From assembly GCA_965644295.1 (NCBI GenBank), contig CBFFRP010000352.1, positions 62,001-126,000 of the forward strand: DNA of 64,000 nt. Direction: 5' to 3'. Origin of the DNA: Paraphysomonas bandaiensis (lineage: Eukaryota > Chrysophyceae). A program made the position numbers and the translations under genes. The notes beneath the pieces are model-generated. The model was not told the origin of the DNA. It saw only the letters and a list, made by a program, of their open reading frames with translations, and did not search any database. Positions 13,443 to 26,738 of this stretch are shown one piece after another (position 1 is the stretch's first letter; the number at the start of each line of letters is the position of its first letter).

Positions 13443-15347
13443 TACATAAACGCAGAAAGGGCCAGATGCATTGAAGCACCCCGAAGGGCATCCCCTGGAG
13501 TTTCCTTCGCAGAGTAGTCCTGTGGGGCATCGGCGGAGTACCACCACCACTGTTGCCAGGTATATCACTTTTTCTATGTACTATTTTGTAATGTATTACT
13601 TACACAGCATTGATGAAGAGAAGTCTGATTATCAATACGACGAATATGACGGAATTTCGTTCTGATCCCACATCAGTTAATTGACAGCTATTTTATGACC
13701 TGATTAGTGCTGCAATATTAGTATTAGCAGAACACTGCTCAGCTGTGTATTCGCAGACGTACGACTGAAGATATGCTTCTGCAATGCTTTTAGAATCATA
13801 AGATGTTAATTAATCACAACATATTATAGTAGTTCTATGTTGAAATCACTTTGCGACAACAGGGTCCGTATAAATGTCAATGACTGGATGTCCTGCATTG
13901 TTATCGATTACAGCAATAAGAAGTTGTACGATAACCAACATCTCGCTGTATTTGGCAATGTCTGCATTACTCGACTAGAAAGGAGCGTTGATTATTATTA
14001 TATCTACCGATATCAAAAAGTTGAATCAATTGATATGTTGCGTAAATAGAAGATCTGTAATCTACCGAATAGCCCCATTTTTTTAGATATTGAGTTCTAA
14101 TTCATTCATTTTTTGTAAAACGAACTATATATAAATTGCAAAATAAATTGACTAGGAGTAGTCGATGAGGGTTCTATTATATACTAGTTATTAGAATATG
14201 ATAGTAAATTAGTAAGTGTACAATTATTAGCAATAGGCGTTTGACAGAACTTATTTAGCATGAGATATATTTGGTACCTTTATTCTCGGGGTAAAGAGTA
14301 TTGTCTCTCCTTCTTTTCGAAAATTTAAAGAACTCGGTAATTTCGTACGCTATAACGGTAATATATCGCGGATGATATAGACTGGTACTTATGAATCATC
14401 TGTTATATTCGCATATGTTGTTGTATAATTATTAATTATAGAATACCTTAAATCTTCTATAAACTTGATATCTGTAGCTGAATCGTTTGTTATATCGAAT
14501 AGTCAATCCCATAATTTATAGTGACGAGATGATTCAATCCCTCAACAAAGTCGGACTCGCACCTTTTCGTAGTGTTCTGGGGGATAAGTACCGGAGATAA
14601 TTCTCCAAGAAACTAACATGAGTCGCATATATAGTCAGCAGATATCGTTCTGACCACTCATAGTCGAATACTTGTGTGGTACAAGAGGGGCACTAATACA
14701 AATAATGTCACTTTTGTAGACGTCTTTAGCCTTGACGAATAAACAGGTATTCGGGTATGGATCACCAATTTTTAGCTGCCTGCTGAAGTTCATCTAAGGA
14801 CTCAAAAATCCTGAAGTCAGCAGATGTCAGATATATCAACATTCCGCTTTACCCCGAGGTTTAAGGTACCAATTATTGAGAAGCGATAGTATGTGCAGTT
14901 GTTTGCTGTCTACGGGGTTAATATAAGGCGCATTCCAGTTGGCTGTACATGACTGAACCATTGAATGAATAACTGGTCAAATTACATATTTAGACGACAT
15001 GGGGACGAGTGTTAGAGTAATTTATACAATAATACAATACAAGAACCTGCCTCCGAATACTACTGCTTTTTACATTTAAGAGGTATTCAGCTACGAGCAA
15101 GTGTTTACTAAAAGATAATTTCTGTGATATTTCAACTCCCATCATTTAGTACTTCAGTACTGTCTACATATTTTAAATTGTATTATATAAAGGTTGTTGG
15201 GCAATCAAATGGGGGCATATATATCTTACTTCCATTCAACTGGGATTGTATATAATATCAAATACTTATAATAACTGATACGATAATCTAGTTGGCCACA
15301 CGTCGCAATACAAACACATTCAAAGTACTAGAGGGTATTAGGGAGTG
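13443..15347. other. convergent intergenic region with repeats
   Basis: This is a 1.9-kb AT-rich spacer between the 3' ends of the TPS-TPP and tandem-PX genes. It contains a short copy of the repeat-end motif TTAGCAATAGGCGTT (about 14227-14241), an imperfect inverted repeat (14271-14297 and 14847-14872) and a reversed copy of the dispersed repeat body. No gene is supported; short open frames near 13471-13665 and 13837-14049 have no family resemblance. Confidence 0.6.
14539..14847 (-). repeat. dispersed repeat R1, body, reversed copy
   Basis: Read on the minus strand this matches the body and right end of the copies at 37184-37744 and 56560-56950. It has the same order of short blocks: GAGCAAGC-like start, pieces related to the TTTATTCGTCAAG block, ACGTCTAC, and the end block CTTATCCCCCAGAAC followed by GTTGAGGG. 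The GC-rich mini-repeat block in the middle has decayed. It has no coding capacity. Confidence 0.7.
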
Positions 15348-17575
15348 TCATGTGGAACCTGACTTTGACTCCAAACACTCCGAAGAAGAGGGTGCCTTAC
15401 TAGCCTCAGGCTGAGATGACCCATTCTCGCTATCCGTGTCAAAGTTGTGTAGCTGAGGATCATCAAATAGTTAGTATCATAGCAGCATCAATAACAATCC
15501 AAAATACCTCTAGAAATGATTTCACTAGAGGTAGGAAGAGAACATCGGGACATGTCTTAAGAAGTGCCTGAATACATCTCTGTACAATTTCTCAGAACAT
15601 CGATAACTGCCATAGCAAAATACACCAACCTCCAACTCCACTATTCTAAAGCGGACAAAATTTCCGTTGACATCGACCTTGGACGGTGAAGAGGGGGCAT
15701 TTATGCCGATGCTGCGATAAGCTGGAAAGTTCAGCTTGGCGATAGCTTCCGGTGACAAAGTTACGCTTAGCACTTCCTTTATCTGGGTCGAAAAATTGGA
15801 AACTGTCTACGGGATATTGAAAACGTCATACCTCACAAAACCATCCAGTAATATCTTTGAAGCGGCGGAACACAGAGTGTGTGGCATTATCAAGCACCCT
15901 AAATCATCAATCACTCAACAAAACGTCAAATTATAAAACTGTTTCGCACCTAGTAACTTGAAGCTCGTATTCGACATACGGCACCCAGTTATAAACAGAG
16001 AACCCTGGGAACATTGGCCTGCAGCAAGTAAGTAAGCATTTACGACATCAAGCGCACCCTTACCCCTGTCGTTGTCGAGCTGACTTCACAGTCACATAAA
16101 AGGGGCAGATGCGTCTGTCCTGTTCCGTTTGATATTAATCATCGTTTCTCAAAAGTAGAGGACAGTGACAACTACTCACCACTGAAGACATAACAGGCAC
16201 AACACTGGGGTTGACAGGTGCTGGTGTTGGCGAGAGTGTGTAGCTTCCGGCAGATACGGAGCCGCTTCCTGTGCTCTCAAGCGACCTCCTTCCTTCTGCT
16301 GCCCCCTCGGCAGAGTGTGACTCCAATCCTTCTGTCGCACCTCTGTCATTATATAATTAAATACCTCACACGAACATAAATATTGGACACCCTATACTTC
16401 TACTCACTTGGAAGGGGTAGCATAGGGGGAAATAGCACGAGTGCGTAAAGTCGAGGGGTCAGAGAGGCGCATGGTCCAATGGCTCGGAATCTTATATAAC
16501 CTCAATGAGCAATGTACAGCAACATACATTGGCAATGATAACAGTACAAAAAAACGCACCTCAAGGAAAGCTGACAGAACATCCACCACATTTTGGCACT
16601 CGAATCCTCCTTGGGATACTACTCCTCTCATAAAATCAAAGAGGCCCTGTCTGCGTGCTTCTAGTTTCTCTTCCGAAAGTGTACTTATACTACGTGGAGG
16701 GAATGCTGGCATCATATGGTTTTTATCGCCAGATACCGTTGCCAGCTCACGACAAATGTATGACCGCAGAGCATGGAACTGTCTGTATCGATAATACACG
16801 ACCCATTTGCGCTCCTCATCGAGTGAGACGTCCACGCGATACATTACAACCGGGCTACCCAGGTTAGGTGCCAACCGACTTTCTCCGCTCTTGTCAATCG
16901 TCAGGTCCAACTGCACATTTCTCAGAGTGTTGCTTGTGTGTGACTTTGTTTGTCTCCAGTTGCAAACTGCCTCCCATCCAACGAACGGTATGGGCACGAC
17001 CGGTATGGCATGTACAATGTTAGATCGCTGGTATTTACGCGCAACCGACACGCTCCCATGCTGTACGAAGGAAATATTAAATACAATATAATATATAAAT
17101 AGGTCTAAAAAACTGAGTACCTGAAGAGTGGTTATCAAGAAGCTGACATTCAATTCCAATCCATTATTCGTCAGCTTATATTGCTCAAGTATTCGTAGTC
17201 CCGGTTTCGGACCAATCATGATGATAGAACACGAATCAAAATGTGAGTCCATATCCACGACTGCTCCAAATACTGGCCCTTGAGTTGTCTGGAGCGCACA
17301 AAAGATACTAAGCTCTACAAAATATACACACAGTAGCTCACCGGTACGAAGTTCAACCCTTGCAAGCATATCGATCTGATGCATTCCGTCTTCGAGGATT
17401 TATAAGTGAAAAATACTTCTTCTTTCTCCCTTACAACTTGTTTAATTGTGAGGGCGCTCGACTCCGAAGAGCTTAATCTGCTACCATACAACTCTTCAAA
17501 TATGGAGTTATCGAGAGATCTTTCAGCAGGCACACTCTTCGCTATCCATGATCCGGTTAGACAAAAGTCCATCAC
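15348..17575 (-). CDS. tandem PX-domain protein
   Basis: At least eleven small exons run from the ATG at 17575 to a TGA at 15348-15350. Clear exon limits include 16560-17060, 16408-16500, 16180-16342, 16064-16119, 15950-16018 and 15832-15898; the junction near 17400 is unresolved. The first PX domain (exon 16560-17060) has YRVDVSL, an RYRQF motif, a proline turn (AFPPRS) and a final helix ending in LSAFLE. PX domains bind phosphatidylinositol-3-phosphate on endosomes. After a Ser/Pro-rich linker (16180-16342), several exons join into a second PX-like fold with VEYELQV, FRRFKDI and a closing helix ending in KSFLE. No transmembrane or BAR segment was seen. Sorting-nexin-like membrane targeting is inferred. 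The C-terminal tail is acidic and Ser-rich. Divergent partner of the SRFR1-like gene 642 bp away. Confidence 0.75.
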
Positions 17576-18217
17576 ACGAAGTTGTGTTAGATAACTTCAA
17601 TACTTTTCTGACCGATAACAGAGTAGAGGAGGGGTATGGTATGGTATGCTATGATGAGGTGTGTGTCCTCACTTGTGATTAACTTAACTGAACCACAGAA
17701 ATGAAATGATTCACGAGGTGTCTGTTATCTCACTCCACTCTCAAACTTTATTGTAGAATAAGCAGAGTCTATAGCCTGACTTCTTGTGTGTAATTATATA
17801 CAAATGATGGAATGAGTCGACTGCAGTGATATCAATAGGCAGAGTCTCTACTGGTGATTCGTATTCATGTTGTGGTCATTCGACTGCTGCATCATCTTAT
17901 GGACGTATTCATTCACGTATGGAGTGGAGTATACGGCGACAAGCCGTACTGCTGTACTGTAAGTTGAACTGGTACATATATAAAGTACCACGTATGTATA
18001 CATGGAGAATACCATAGCCTTCATTCCTACTGCTGTATGGAGCAACTGTGTCTTGGACTTGTATTTGGACACACTGTCACACACTGCGACTCTAGAATAT
18101 GGAATACAATTACACGATATCATACTACAGTATACAGCATACAGCATACAGCATACTATACACTTGATCTTCACCTATACATACCCTCATCATAGTTCAT
18201 CACCATACCATACATAC
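17576..18217. promoter_or_regulatory. head-to-head promoter spacer, tandem-PX / SRFR1-like
   Basis: A 642-bp divergent spacer. It contains GTATAC palindromes near 17932, 17995 and 18130, a TATATAAA run near 17975, and a short tandem repeat of ATACAGC units (about 18131-18156). The open frame that extends the SRFR1-like gene upstream to 18002 runs through this repeat and is unlikely to be translated. Confidence 0.45.
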
Positions 18218-21200
18218 ATGGAACACCTTCTATCGAACAACTACAGCGAGAGCATAGCGATCTTCGATACTCATATCGAGGAGGCAATCAGCTCGAATGC
18301 TTATGCTTCACTCGCTGTGCTATACTGTAACAGAGCAACAGCGGAGTTAGGTATATACCTCTCAATGATATACATAAATACACATACTGATACGCGATGT
18401 TGCTATCAGGTCTAGAGCTGTATCGGAGATGTATTAAGTCCACAGAGAAAGCTCTAGCGGTGGATGCCGGATGCTTAAGGGCGTATATTTTGCAAGGGAA
18501 GGCATATATTAGTATAGGGAAGGAAATGAATGCGAGAAGTGTGTGGCAAAAAGGTATAGATCACTGTGATGTGTTCTGTGATGCCGCCATGGTATTGGAA
18601 TTACATCAGTGCCTTGCGCTATTAGAAAAGACCAATTATGGTGCTGGGAATTCCTCTAGTGAAAATGACTTCAACACTATACGATCCAGTGATCTGAAGT
18701 CACTTGCGTCGTGTACCCCTCCCCCGCCGCCTTCTCGTTTGTCCCACAGTTCTTCGACTTCTTCCTCCCCATCTCCGCAGCAGCAACCTCAAGCTCGGGC
18801 ACTATATACATCTCCTGCCTCATCGACAGCTAGCTCAACCACATCACCGACTATTCGGAGTAAAACCACTCCAACACCGACCTTATCATTGGCGCATCTT
18901 GGAATCCTTCGGGACCACTTTATCGGCGAGGAGGGAAAAGACGGTGATGGCAAGATCCATCCCTCCTATATTGCTTCAGCCAAGCAGGCTCTCTCTCATG
19001 CCAGTGGCGAGAGTGTGGTAGATGATTTAATTGCAGTTGGATATCTTCTTGTCAATTCAAATAACCTTTCTGCAGCTTGTGAGCTTTTCACCACTCTATT
19101 GCATTATAAGTGAGTTGTCTATATGCTTGTATTGGCAATATGTATCTAGTGCTGCTTTAATATCCGTCATATAGACCGTTCAGTATGATTTATTACGTTT
19201 GTGTAGGTCAGATCTGTTTGCAGCCCATCTTGCTCTTGGTAGCGCGTATGCTCTGCAGGGGGAGTATGATGAAGCCATATCATCCTTCACTAAGGCTATT
19301 GCTATAGATCCAACGGTGAGAATCATGCGGCTGTGTATCACTGAATGCTAATCACACATGAACTATTGTAGTGTGATGGGGATAATAAATTTGATGAGTT
19401 TAATGTGGCATTAGGAAGCAGATGCATGGAAACGGCGGGCACAGACTCGTGCTGCCAAGGGACTTACGCAGGATGCGCTCACAGACTACAACCGCTCATT
19501 GGAGCTTGGTTCAGATGCAGACACATATTATCAGCGAGGAGTGCTGTATCACCAAATGAAAGATTATCGTAGAGCCCTTATGGACATCAAACGTCACAAT
19601 GATATGGGTAGTCCACCTTCCGCCCAACTGTGGAACTACATCGGCATGTGTGAGTCACAGTTAGGAAATTTGTCCGGTGCTATAGAGTCGTTTAAAAATA
19701 CAATAGAGATGGATGAGACTTTTGCTGAAGCTCGAATCAATTGTGCACAGATATACAAAGAGGCAGGAGAGTGGAAACTTGCAGATGAGATGTTTGAGGA
19801 AGCAACGCGGAAAGGTAGCAGAATTGTACAAGTTCATTATTTCCGTGCTCTACTTCACTACGGGCTGGGCAACTCTCTGCGTGCGTTGGGATACATGAGG
19901 AGATTTCTTGGCGAGACAGACAAACTGACCACTGCAGAATGTGCGGCTAGTGGTATTGGGGAGCATGAGATAGTGCATAGTCTTGTCATTTCTGCTCTGT
20001 GCTTACAGACAATGGGGGCACTACCTGATGCTCTAGAATACTTCAATAAAGCTCTCGCTCGCGACCCAACTAATATATGTCGAGTACAGAAACATATCAT
20101 GCTCTATTATTACGCTCATTTGGATGCTTCTCCTCGATCTTTTAATATAGACCGCGATCTAAACCCGATACTGAAGGAAATGTGGTGCAAATCGTTACCA
20201 TCATCGAAGTATGCCTTGCCGGATTCTGCGCTTGAACTCTCTGGAATTCATAGCATCGACGCACCCTTCGAACCTCACGAGGAAACGAAGGCACTGTTAG
20301 AAATATCATCCCACTTCTCTTCGTGGGTGCAGTTGCAGACCCCGGGGTTTTTGCCTCATAAGAGACAACAGAGAGCTTTCGGGCTGGCGGCAATCAATAT
20401 GGCGAAAATTCTTTGCCAACATGTCGACAGTTTGATTGCTACTGGTAAACCCATGACGGTGCCAACTGCTGGAGCGAGTGGACATTCTTTGAATGTTACC
20501 AACAGCGTGAATGATGCAACCAGTTCTCAAGATATTCCAATTGGATATCATACTTTCGGGTACCGAGACTTTTTTGATATCGCTGTGAGGTGGCGACAAA
20601 TTTCAGAGCCTAATGATGCTGTATGGTGGATCGACAGGCTTCCGAAGCAGTCGTTTGAGGAGGGATTTGGGCTGCATACTCCAATAATCAATGGGCAGCT
20701 TAAATGCATCCGTTACTACCCTTATTTTTCTATGGGTTTTAATCTATTGAAGAATCTAGCGTCGAAACATTTTTTCTCTGCTTGTGGCACGGAACGTGAG
20801 CTTAGTGACGAGAAGAAACGTTGCATTTTGTCCTGTACAACTTTGGAGGAGGTGTATAGTATAATAGGGGAAGACTTCTATGTAGTCTGTCCTTGTCGAA
20901 GTTCTATAGACGACACAATTATTCTCGAAGGCACCCGACTGACCCTGATGGAAAAAAGCCCCAACGGATTTGATTTTTCGATCCGTAGCCCTGGTTTGCC
21001 GTCACGTTGGGAAGCTATGGATAGGGAAATATCGGCTTGTTTCAATCGTATGGTTGAAGTTCTCGTCCACCTACGCAGTGTATCCAGTACATGTCATACT
21101 GACGCTCTGAAGCGTGAGACATTGAAACTTTTCTTCTACTGGGCAAATTTTGCTCCATTGACTCGAGGCAGCGCGCAATGTGGATATGCGGCACTGTTAG

Positions 21201-21430
21201 CTTGTATACTTGCATCTGGGAATAGTATATCCTCTCCGATTGCTCCAGGAAAGCAATATGATTGGGAAGCTATATTCACTGAAGATCCTGATGAATTCAT
21301 TAACAAAGTTTCAGAATGGGTTCAAATATCGCCGTCAGTGTTCCCTATTGAAGAAATAGATTTTGATTGTGCTATGCCTTCTCTGAAATGTATGTTACAT
21401 AGCTTGATTTTTGACATCTGCGATTCGTGA
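18218..21430 (+). CDS. SRFR1/TTC13-like tetratricopeptide repeat protein
   Basis: Four exons (18218-18350, 18410-19109, 19207-19315, 19415-21430) close to 986 codons. The N-terminal part has TPR units, among them ALAVDAGCLRAYILQGKAY, interrupted by a Ser/Pro/Thr-rich low-complexity insert (about 18700-18870). A second TPR array follows in exons 3-4. After the TPRs comes a long conserved C-terminal region with DIAVRWRQISEPNDAVWWID and, further on, FYWANFAPLTRGSA. This layout matches plant SRFR1 (suppressor of rps4-RLD1) and animal TTC13. In plants SRFR1 is a negative regulator of immune-receptor signalling and an adaptor in transcriptional co-repression; the animal protein is poorly known. The start chosen is the ATG at 18218, which directly opens the first helical repeat. 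An upstream in-frame ATG at 18002 would add a promoter-like repeat sequence. Confidence 0.8.
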
Positions 21431-22020
21431 TATAAGTTACGTACTTTTTGTGAAGTTTCGGTATAATATTTGGTAATTCACGGTAGCTCAGCCCTCTTAT
21501 CGCTATCGAGAAATATAAAATACGTATTGGTACGACTAAATGTATATTGACGTTTAAAGGAGTCTCTAGATGATTGTGAATACTTCGTAGTTGGCAGTTA
21601 GTGTACTTGGAAAATTTATTATTGAACTGTTTGTGTACACGATGGAATTAGTTTTGAGGTGCACATAGCTATTCTCTAATAATATTCTTGCTAAGTTCTA
21701 TACGGGTTACGCCAACTCATCTGTTGTACATATAGTCATTGTTCGAAGTTCGTAGTACTGAACTTAAGGTTGTTAAACATTGTATCAAATGTGCAATACG
21801 AATATGTTGAAAATTCCATCAAGTATGCACAACGTTTGAGTTGAAGTTTGTGATCAAATCTTATCTAATTGATTCAATTAGTAGTGAATGTCCTATTATA
21901 TTGCTTAGCAATGGGCGTTTAAGAGACAGAACTATGAAGTATTGAAAAATTTAACAGACTAGTTTAATACAAATTAGGGCTCAGTTTAATACACGAGACA
22001 GTATCTGTGAGATATATACC

Positions 22021-22459
22021 TTCAACAAAGTCGGACTCGCGTATATAGTCAGCAGATATTGTTCTGCTTACTAATAGCCAAATGCTTGTGTGGTACAAAG
22101 GATACCAATAAAAGTGTCACTTATGTAGAGACGTCTTTGGGTCTTGACGAATAAACAGGCATCCGGAAATATGGGCCCACCTCAAGGGCTTCCGGACAGG
22201 GCCCACCTGAAGGGTAACCGGGGTATTGAGCTGTCTGCTGAAGTCAAGCATCCGGGATGTTTACCTTAAGAACTCAGAGCGGAAGTGGTCGCACCTTGGT
22301 GCTTGCGGCGACGTACAAGCAGCTTCCGTAGTGTTAAATAGTAGGATAAAAAAAGTGTGTACTGATTAGTTACATGTAGATGTCTAACTAGTTTTTCTAG
22401 CATTCATCTAGCTACTAAGTTGGTGCAGGTTTTAAACGCCTATTGTTAATAATAAGACT
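22021..22459 (-). repeat. dispersed repeat R1, reversed, both ends present
   Basis: On the minus strand this begins with the left-end motif (22433-22450) and continues through the GCACCAAGGTGC hairpin (about 22286-22300), the mini-repeat block (GGGCCCACCT units near 22165-22215) and the right-end block near 22021-22035. Part of the right arm present at 37184-37744 is missing, so this is an internally deleted copy. Confidence 0.75.
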
Positions 22460-22720
22460 TTCAATAGATGTGATTTATAATGTTCAATGAAATATATCAT
22501 GAACTGAATTAGAGAGAGTATCTGTTGAAGATGCATGATCGTCATCATAACGATCGTCATTATCAGATACACTTCTAACTATTCCGTTGTGCGTGATAGT
22601 TATGTCTTATATTGTTATTCATAATTCTTACCTTACTGTACTCATCACAACATTGTTTTACTACTACTAAGAACTAAGATCTATTCTTAATTCTTGTATC
22701 TCTCACTATATTCTATATTC

Positions 22721-22957
22721 AATGCTACGAAAGCTGGCTGCTTGGGCGTCACCGCAAACACCAAGGTGCATCCACTTTCACTCTTACTCAAAGTAAACGC
22801 AGTGAGCAAGCAAAATGTTGACATTCCTGAAATTCCTTAACAGTCCGGATGCTTGACTGCAGCAGGTACCTCAATAACCCGGTTTCCCTTCAGGGGGGTC
22901 CATTCCCGGATGCCCTTGAGGTGCGCCCATTCCTGGATACCTCTTTCTTCGTCATCT
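22721..22957 (+). repeat. dispersed repeat R1, partial forward copy
   Basis: It contains the left-module hairpin region (CACCAAGGTGC), the GTGAGCAAGC block and the mini-repeat block (CCCTTGAGGTG). It stops before the TTTATTCGTCAAG block and lacks the right end. Similarity to 37300-37540 is visible by eye with scattered substitutions. Confidence 0.7.
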
Positions 22958-23154
22958 AAAAACAACAAGTATTGCATGAACACACGGAAGAATATTCTGA
23001 AAGCGGCTGGTGTCGTATAAAAGCGAATCTTGAAAATATTTATTAGTATTCTTCGAAAAATACAAGATTCTAATTTGAATTAACCAACAACCAATTTCTA
23101 TTCCACTTGATAATGATATTATAAACATTTTTAAATTCGATATATTAATTGTGT

Positions 23155-25579
23155 CTACGCCATCAAGAAATTTGTATTAACCACATGCACACGGAATAAA
23201 CCTGCCGCCCCACCATAGGCTACCAACCTGAAGTGTTTTAAATTAAATTCCTGCGCTGCACTGAATATTGGACAAGAGTCTACTCTATGCATTGCAACAC
23301 TAAGAGGTCGGACTACACTTTTTTGTTCATAAGGGATGATGCGCGGACAACTGTCCACAACTATCTCTGCAACACACTCAGTCGAACTAGAATTATCGAC
23401 ATCGGTATTCGATGTGAATTGAACAACGCGAACAACACGGAAAAGTTGTGGCACTGAATTTGTTGGCTTACGACTTGAAGTCAAAAATCTGCCCACAACA
23501 GACCCATCAGAACTCGCCGAGAGGACGTATGGACGAACGAATGGGGATAAAGCAATGGAATGAATATCATATACAGAGCCAACTTCAAATGGGTGACTAT
23601 ACATAGAAACCGCGTATCGTGATTCGTTACTCTGATTCCAGAGTACATTCATATTTACCTATACACAAAACTTACATAACTTCAACTCGAAATATTCTAT
23701 AACTTCATCCCTTTCACAACTCAATATACAATTATAAAAATCACTCACCGAGTTGCTGATGGAGCTCCCATTGAACACAGAACAACCTGAAGAGTCCCAT
23801 GCCACAGAAGTTAACCAAGTGGAGCCGTAAACTTTGCTATATTTAGGACAATATCTATCCTCCAAATGCCAAATCTAAAGAAGTATGGTGACAAAATTTT
23901 GTCATGTACAATACAAATTACCTTTAATGTGGAATCATAACCTACAGACGCAACAATACTGGGGTGATAAGGGCAGAACTCAAGCGATCGTACTCCAGAA
24001 GAGGATGGGTATTTGGCTGCGCGCATGGTACTACCTTGTCTATTACTTAAATCTGTTAGGCGCATAGATGGCTGCGAGATTACGGAGGGTGGTACACAAT
24101 CGGGGGCAGTAGGAGATTGGATACACTGTGCTGATATATTCCACAGTACGATCCCTCCACTTGCCAACCCACATGCCACAGTAGTGGGGGTACTAGATAT
24201 CTGCCAAGCAACAGAGAGGATGCAGTCAGATGGGACAGTGAACTCCCAGGATACAAGAGAGGTATACGGCAACACAGCAGGAGAGCTTATTTCAATTGGC
24301 GACGAGATATTGGGGATTAAAGCAACTCGACACTTTCCATCACCACAAACCATCGCCAGCAACCCCAGCACACACTGATCATTACTCATATTACTAGCCG
24401 TAGAAACAGGACACCACTTCAAGTCCCACACGGGGCCTACGTCATCCATGCCAATCAAATAGGACAGTTCCATTGTTACAGAGGGTGCAGCATCTGAAGA
24501 TTGCTCACTTCTGCTTGCTAGCGTATCTTCTGTGACAGGAAGATTGATTAAAACTCTATATATTTGTAATAAGTTTGGGTGGGTTATAGATGTGTCCGCC
24601 ACCTCAAAAGGATAGTCGAACCCGACACCATACAATTCATCCCATCCTACACTACTAGTAGACACTGCAAGATATCTAGTTTCTGTACGAGAGGAGCCGT
24701 CATATAACAGTGTGGGACAAAACTCTAGGCCCCACACTGATCCCAATGCATGCCCATAGACCTCGCAGTGTTTCCAGCTGGCAACAGACTCGTTCCACTT
24801 CATATCGAAAGTATCAGCTATTTTAGAAGGCGATAAACACTCATATGGTCTCAACATCTCAATCATACAACTACTGCTGTCGTCTAAATTTTCTGTATTG
24901 ACCTGCTGTGTTACACGTATGGAACTCTTGTTCATTAGATTTGGGGTGCAGTATCGTGCACTCCAGCTGTTCAGGGAAGATACATGGTGATAGAGGTTTC
25001 TATAGTGGTCACCCATCCAAGTATTATCACAAAATAACCGCTTCAAGAATACAGAATCTTGTTGAGGTGAAACTAAGTGGTCTGCCGCGTAACTATTGTA
25101 CTCAAACATATTCGCCGACATGCCACGTGAATGTGATCCGTATCTGTTATTTTGACGGGGCTTCTGTTGCTTTTTATTTTTTGCAGGTTGACATTTTACG
25201 CCACTATCTTGTGTTTCCAGAGTGGAAACTGCTCCAGCTAACATAGCTTTTCGCTCATCAACAGAGAGCGTAGCAAACAAACTCATATTACTCTTTTTCG
25301 AAGCACTATCAGTGCTCTTTCCTTTTCCTTTTCTGAACACATTTTGTTAGTGGATATAACGATCTCAAGCACTCACCTTGGCCTTTTCCTAGTGCTGTTA
25401 CCTGTAGAACCACTGGTGTGTCCAGAAACTGTATTTTTCCTATGAAACATACGCATTAAACACATATTGTGGTTATCTACTCGATAGCAGGACCTGCTGT
25501 TAACGGGTGTAGCCATAGCATCACATCCATCAGATGGTTCAGATTCAGGCACGACATCTCCGCTGTCACTTATCATCAT
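23155..25579 (-). CDS. WD40 protein, possible TFIIIC subunit (GTF3C2-like)
   Basis: Four exons (25377-25579, 23922-25332, 23749-23874, 23155-23658) close to 748 codons. The N-terminal 90 residues are basic and Ser/Thr-rich, including a KRPRKGKGK-like stretch across the first intron that could serve as a nuclear signal. The remainder is a beta-propeller with diverged WD repeats: GSVWGLEFCP, GPVWDLKWCP, CILSVAW, GVRSLEFCPYHPSIVAS, TLKIW (across the third intron), LTSVAW and a final YVLSASSDGSV repeat. The spacing, and a repeat describing an upstream propeller entry with RYLAVST, resemble the GTF3C2 (TFIIIC110) family, which helps TFIIIC recruit RNA polymerase III to tRNA genes. The WD40 fold is certain; the TFIIIC assignment is moderate. 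The start at 25579 has a double Met (MMISDS). Confidence 0.75.
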
Positions 25580-25840
25580 CCAGTATGTTACATGTATAAT
25601 AAAGTAGTTCGATAATTACGTTAATGTCAGTATCTCCGCTCTATCACCACTAGACTGCTGCATATTCTCCCTCGATCACGCACTGCAACCTACACTGAGT
25701 ACTAAGAAATGCGCTTCTGTTAAGATGCAGCAGCAGTATGTTCAGCAATATACATACAAAGTACTGTGTATTATATGGGGCCTTTTTGCTTTCAGTTGTT
25801 TGTGTTTTCTGAGAAGTGTGCATAATGAGTCTGAAAACCC

Positions 25841-26218
25841 CTATTTTCTTTCTTTTGGAAACTCTTCATAGGGTATTTTCATACCGCACTGTGGAGTCCA
25901 CTTGCTGTCCAAGACTAAGACTGGTGCCATTGCCTTCTTCTCGTGTATCAACCACAACAACTCAGCGATGATGGCCTTCTCAGTCTCTACTTTGTACACA
26001 CCATGCCGTTTTGCTGTTTGGAATGTCCTGAAATAGCAAAGTCCTTGATCATGTATCTGTAGTTCCGCTCCATAGTCCTTGAGCAAAGGTGGTAGATGGT
26101 CATAAATATCGAACGTTCTTTGGATGTCATATTTGCTTATCAGAAGACCTGTAATGTTTAATATCGCCTTCAGTGGCGACAAGTATTTCCATGAATGATT
26201 TGAAGACTCGGCCTCTTT
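25841..26218 (-). pseudogene. orphan coding-like fragment
   Basis: An open frame of about 125 residues ends in a stop at 25841. It can be read back to an in-frame TGA near 26240, but it has no ATG at its beginning. The composition is protein-like, with alternating hydrophobic and charged residues, a Trp-rich stretch AELLWLIHEKK and the segment LDSKWTPQCGMKIPYEEF. No splice acceptor was confirmed upstream. It could be a relic of a mobile element or a lost gene; the family is not recognised. Confidence 0.3.
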
Positions 26219-26738
26219 GTAGTGTACAAGATATTGTTCTCAGCACAGTGATAATCATGACTATAAACCTTTGATTAAGTCTGCCACATAATACTTAATT
26301 AAACTTTAGTTAACAATATTTTAGTATGTTTTAGTATTAGAATATTAAAGCCATCTGAACACGACATCGTGTCCACAAACAAGGAGGGCAGCCAGCACTT
26401 TCTAATGTTCATTCTGTTCTATACTTTGGCTTGTGTTTTCTGACACATTTACGACAGAATTCTGGCATACCTCTTTGGTTGTATAAATGATTACTCGACC
26501 TTCAGGTAAAAATTTTCCTTCTTAGCATTGCCCCAAATTGACCGCGCACCTCTACCTATGTACACATTGCTTGCTTAGTTCAGCGCTTCCCCACTCGGGT
26601 TCTTACTGCATATTCAGCGCTAAATAAAACGTAATAATAATGAAGCTGGTTAGTTTTAGTTGACAGCTAGCAAATAACAGATGGGACTTAATCAAGTATT
26701 AGTTAGCTGCCCATATATTATATTGAATGTCTGATTAT

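Larger units (their letters stand above)
21431..23154. other. convergent intergenic region with repeats
   Basis: This is a 1.7-kb spacer between two 3' ends. Besides the R1 copies listed separately, it holds an isolated end motif (TTAGCAATGGGCGTT, about 21905-21920). The rest is AT-rich. No gene was seen. Confidence 0.6.
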
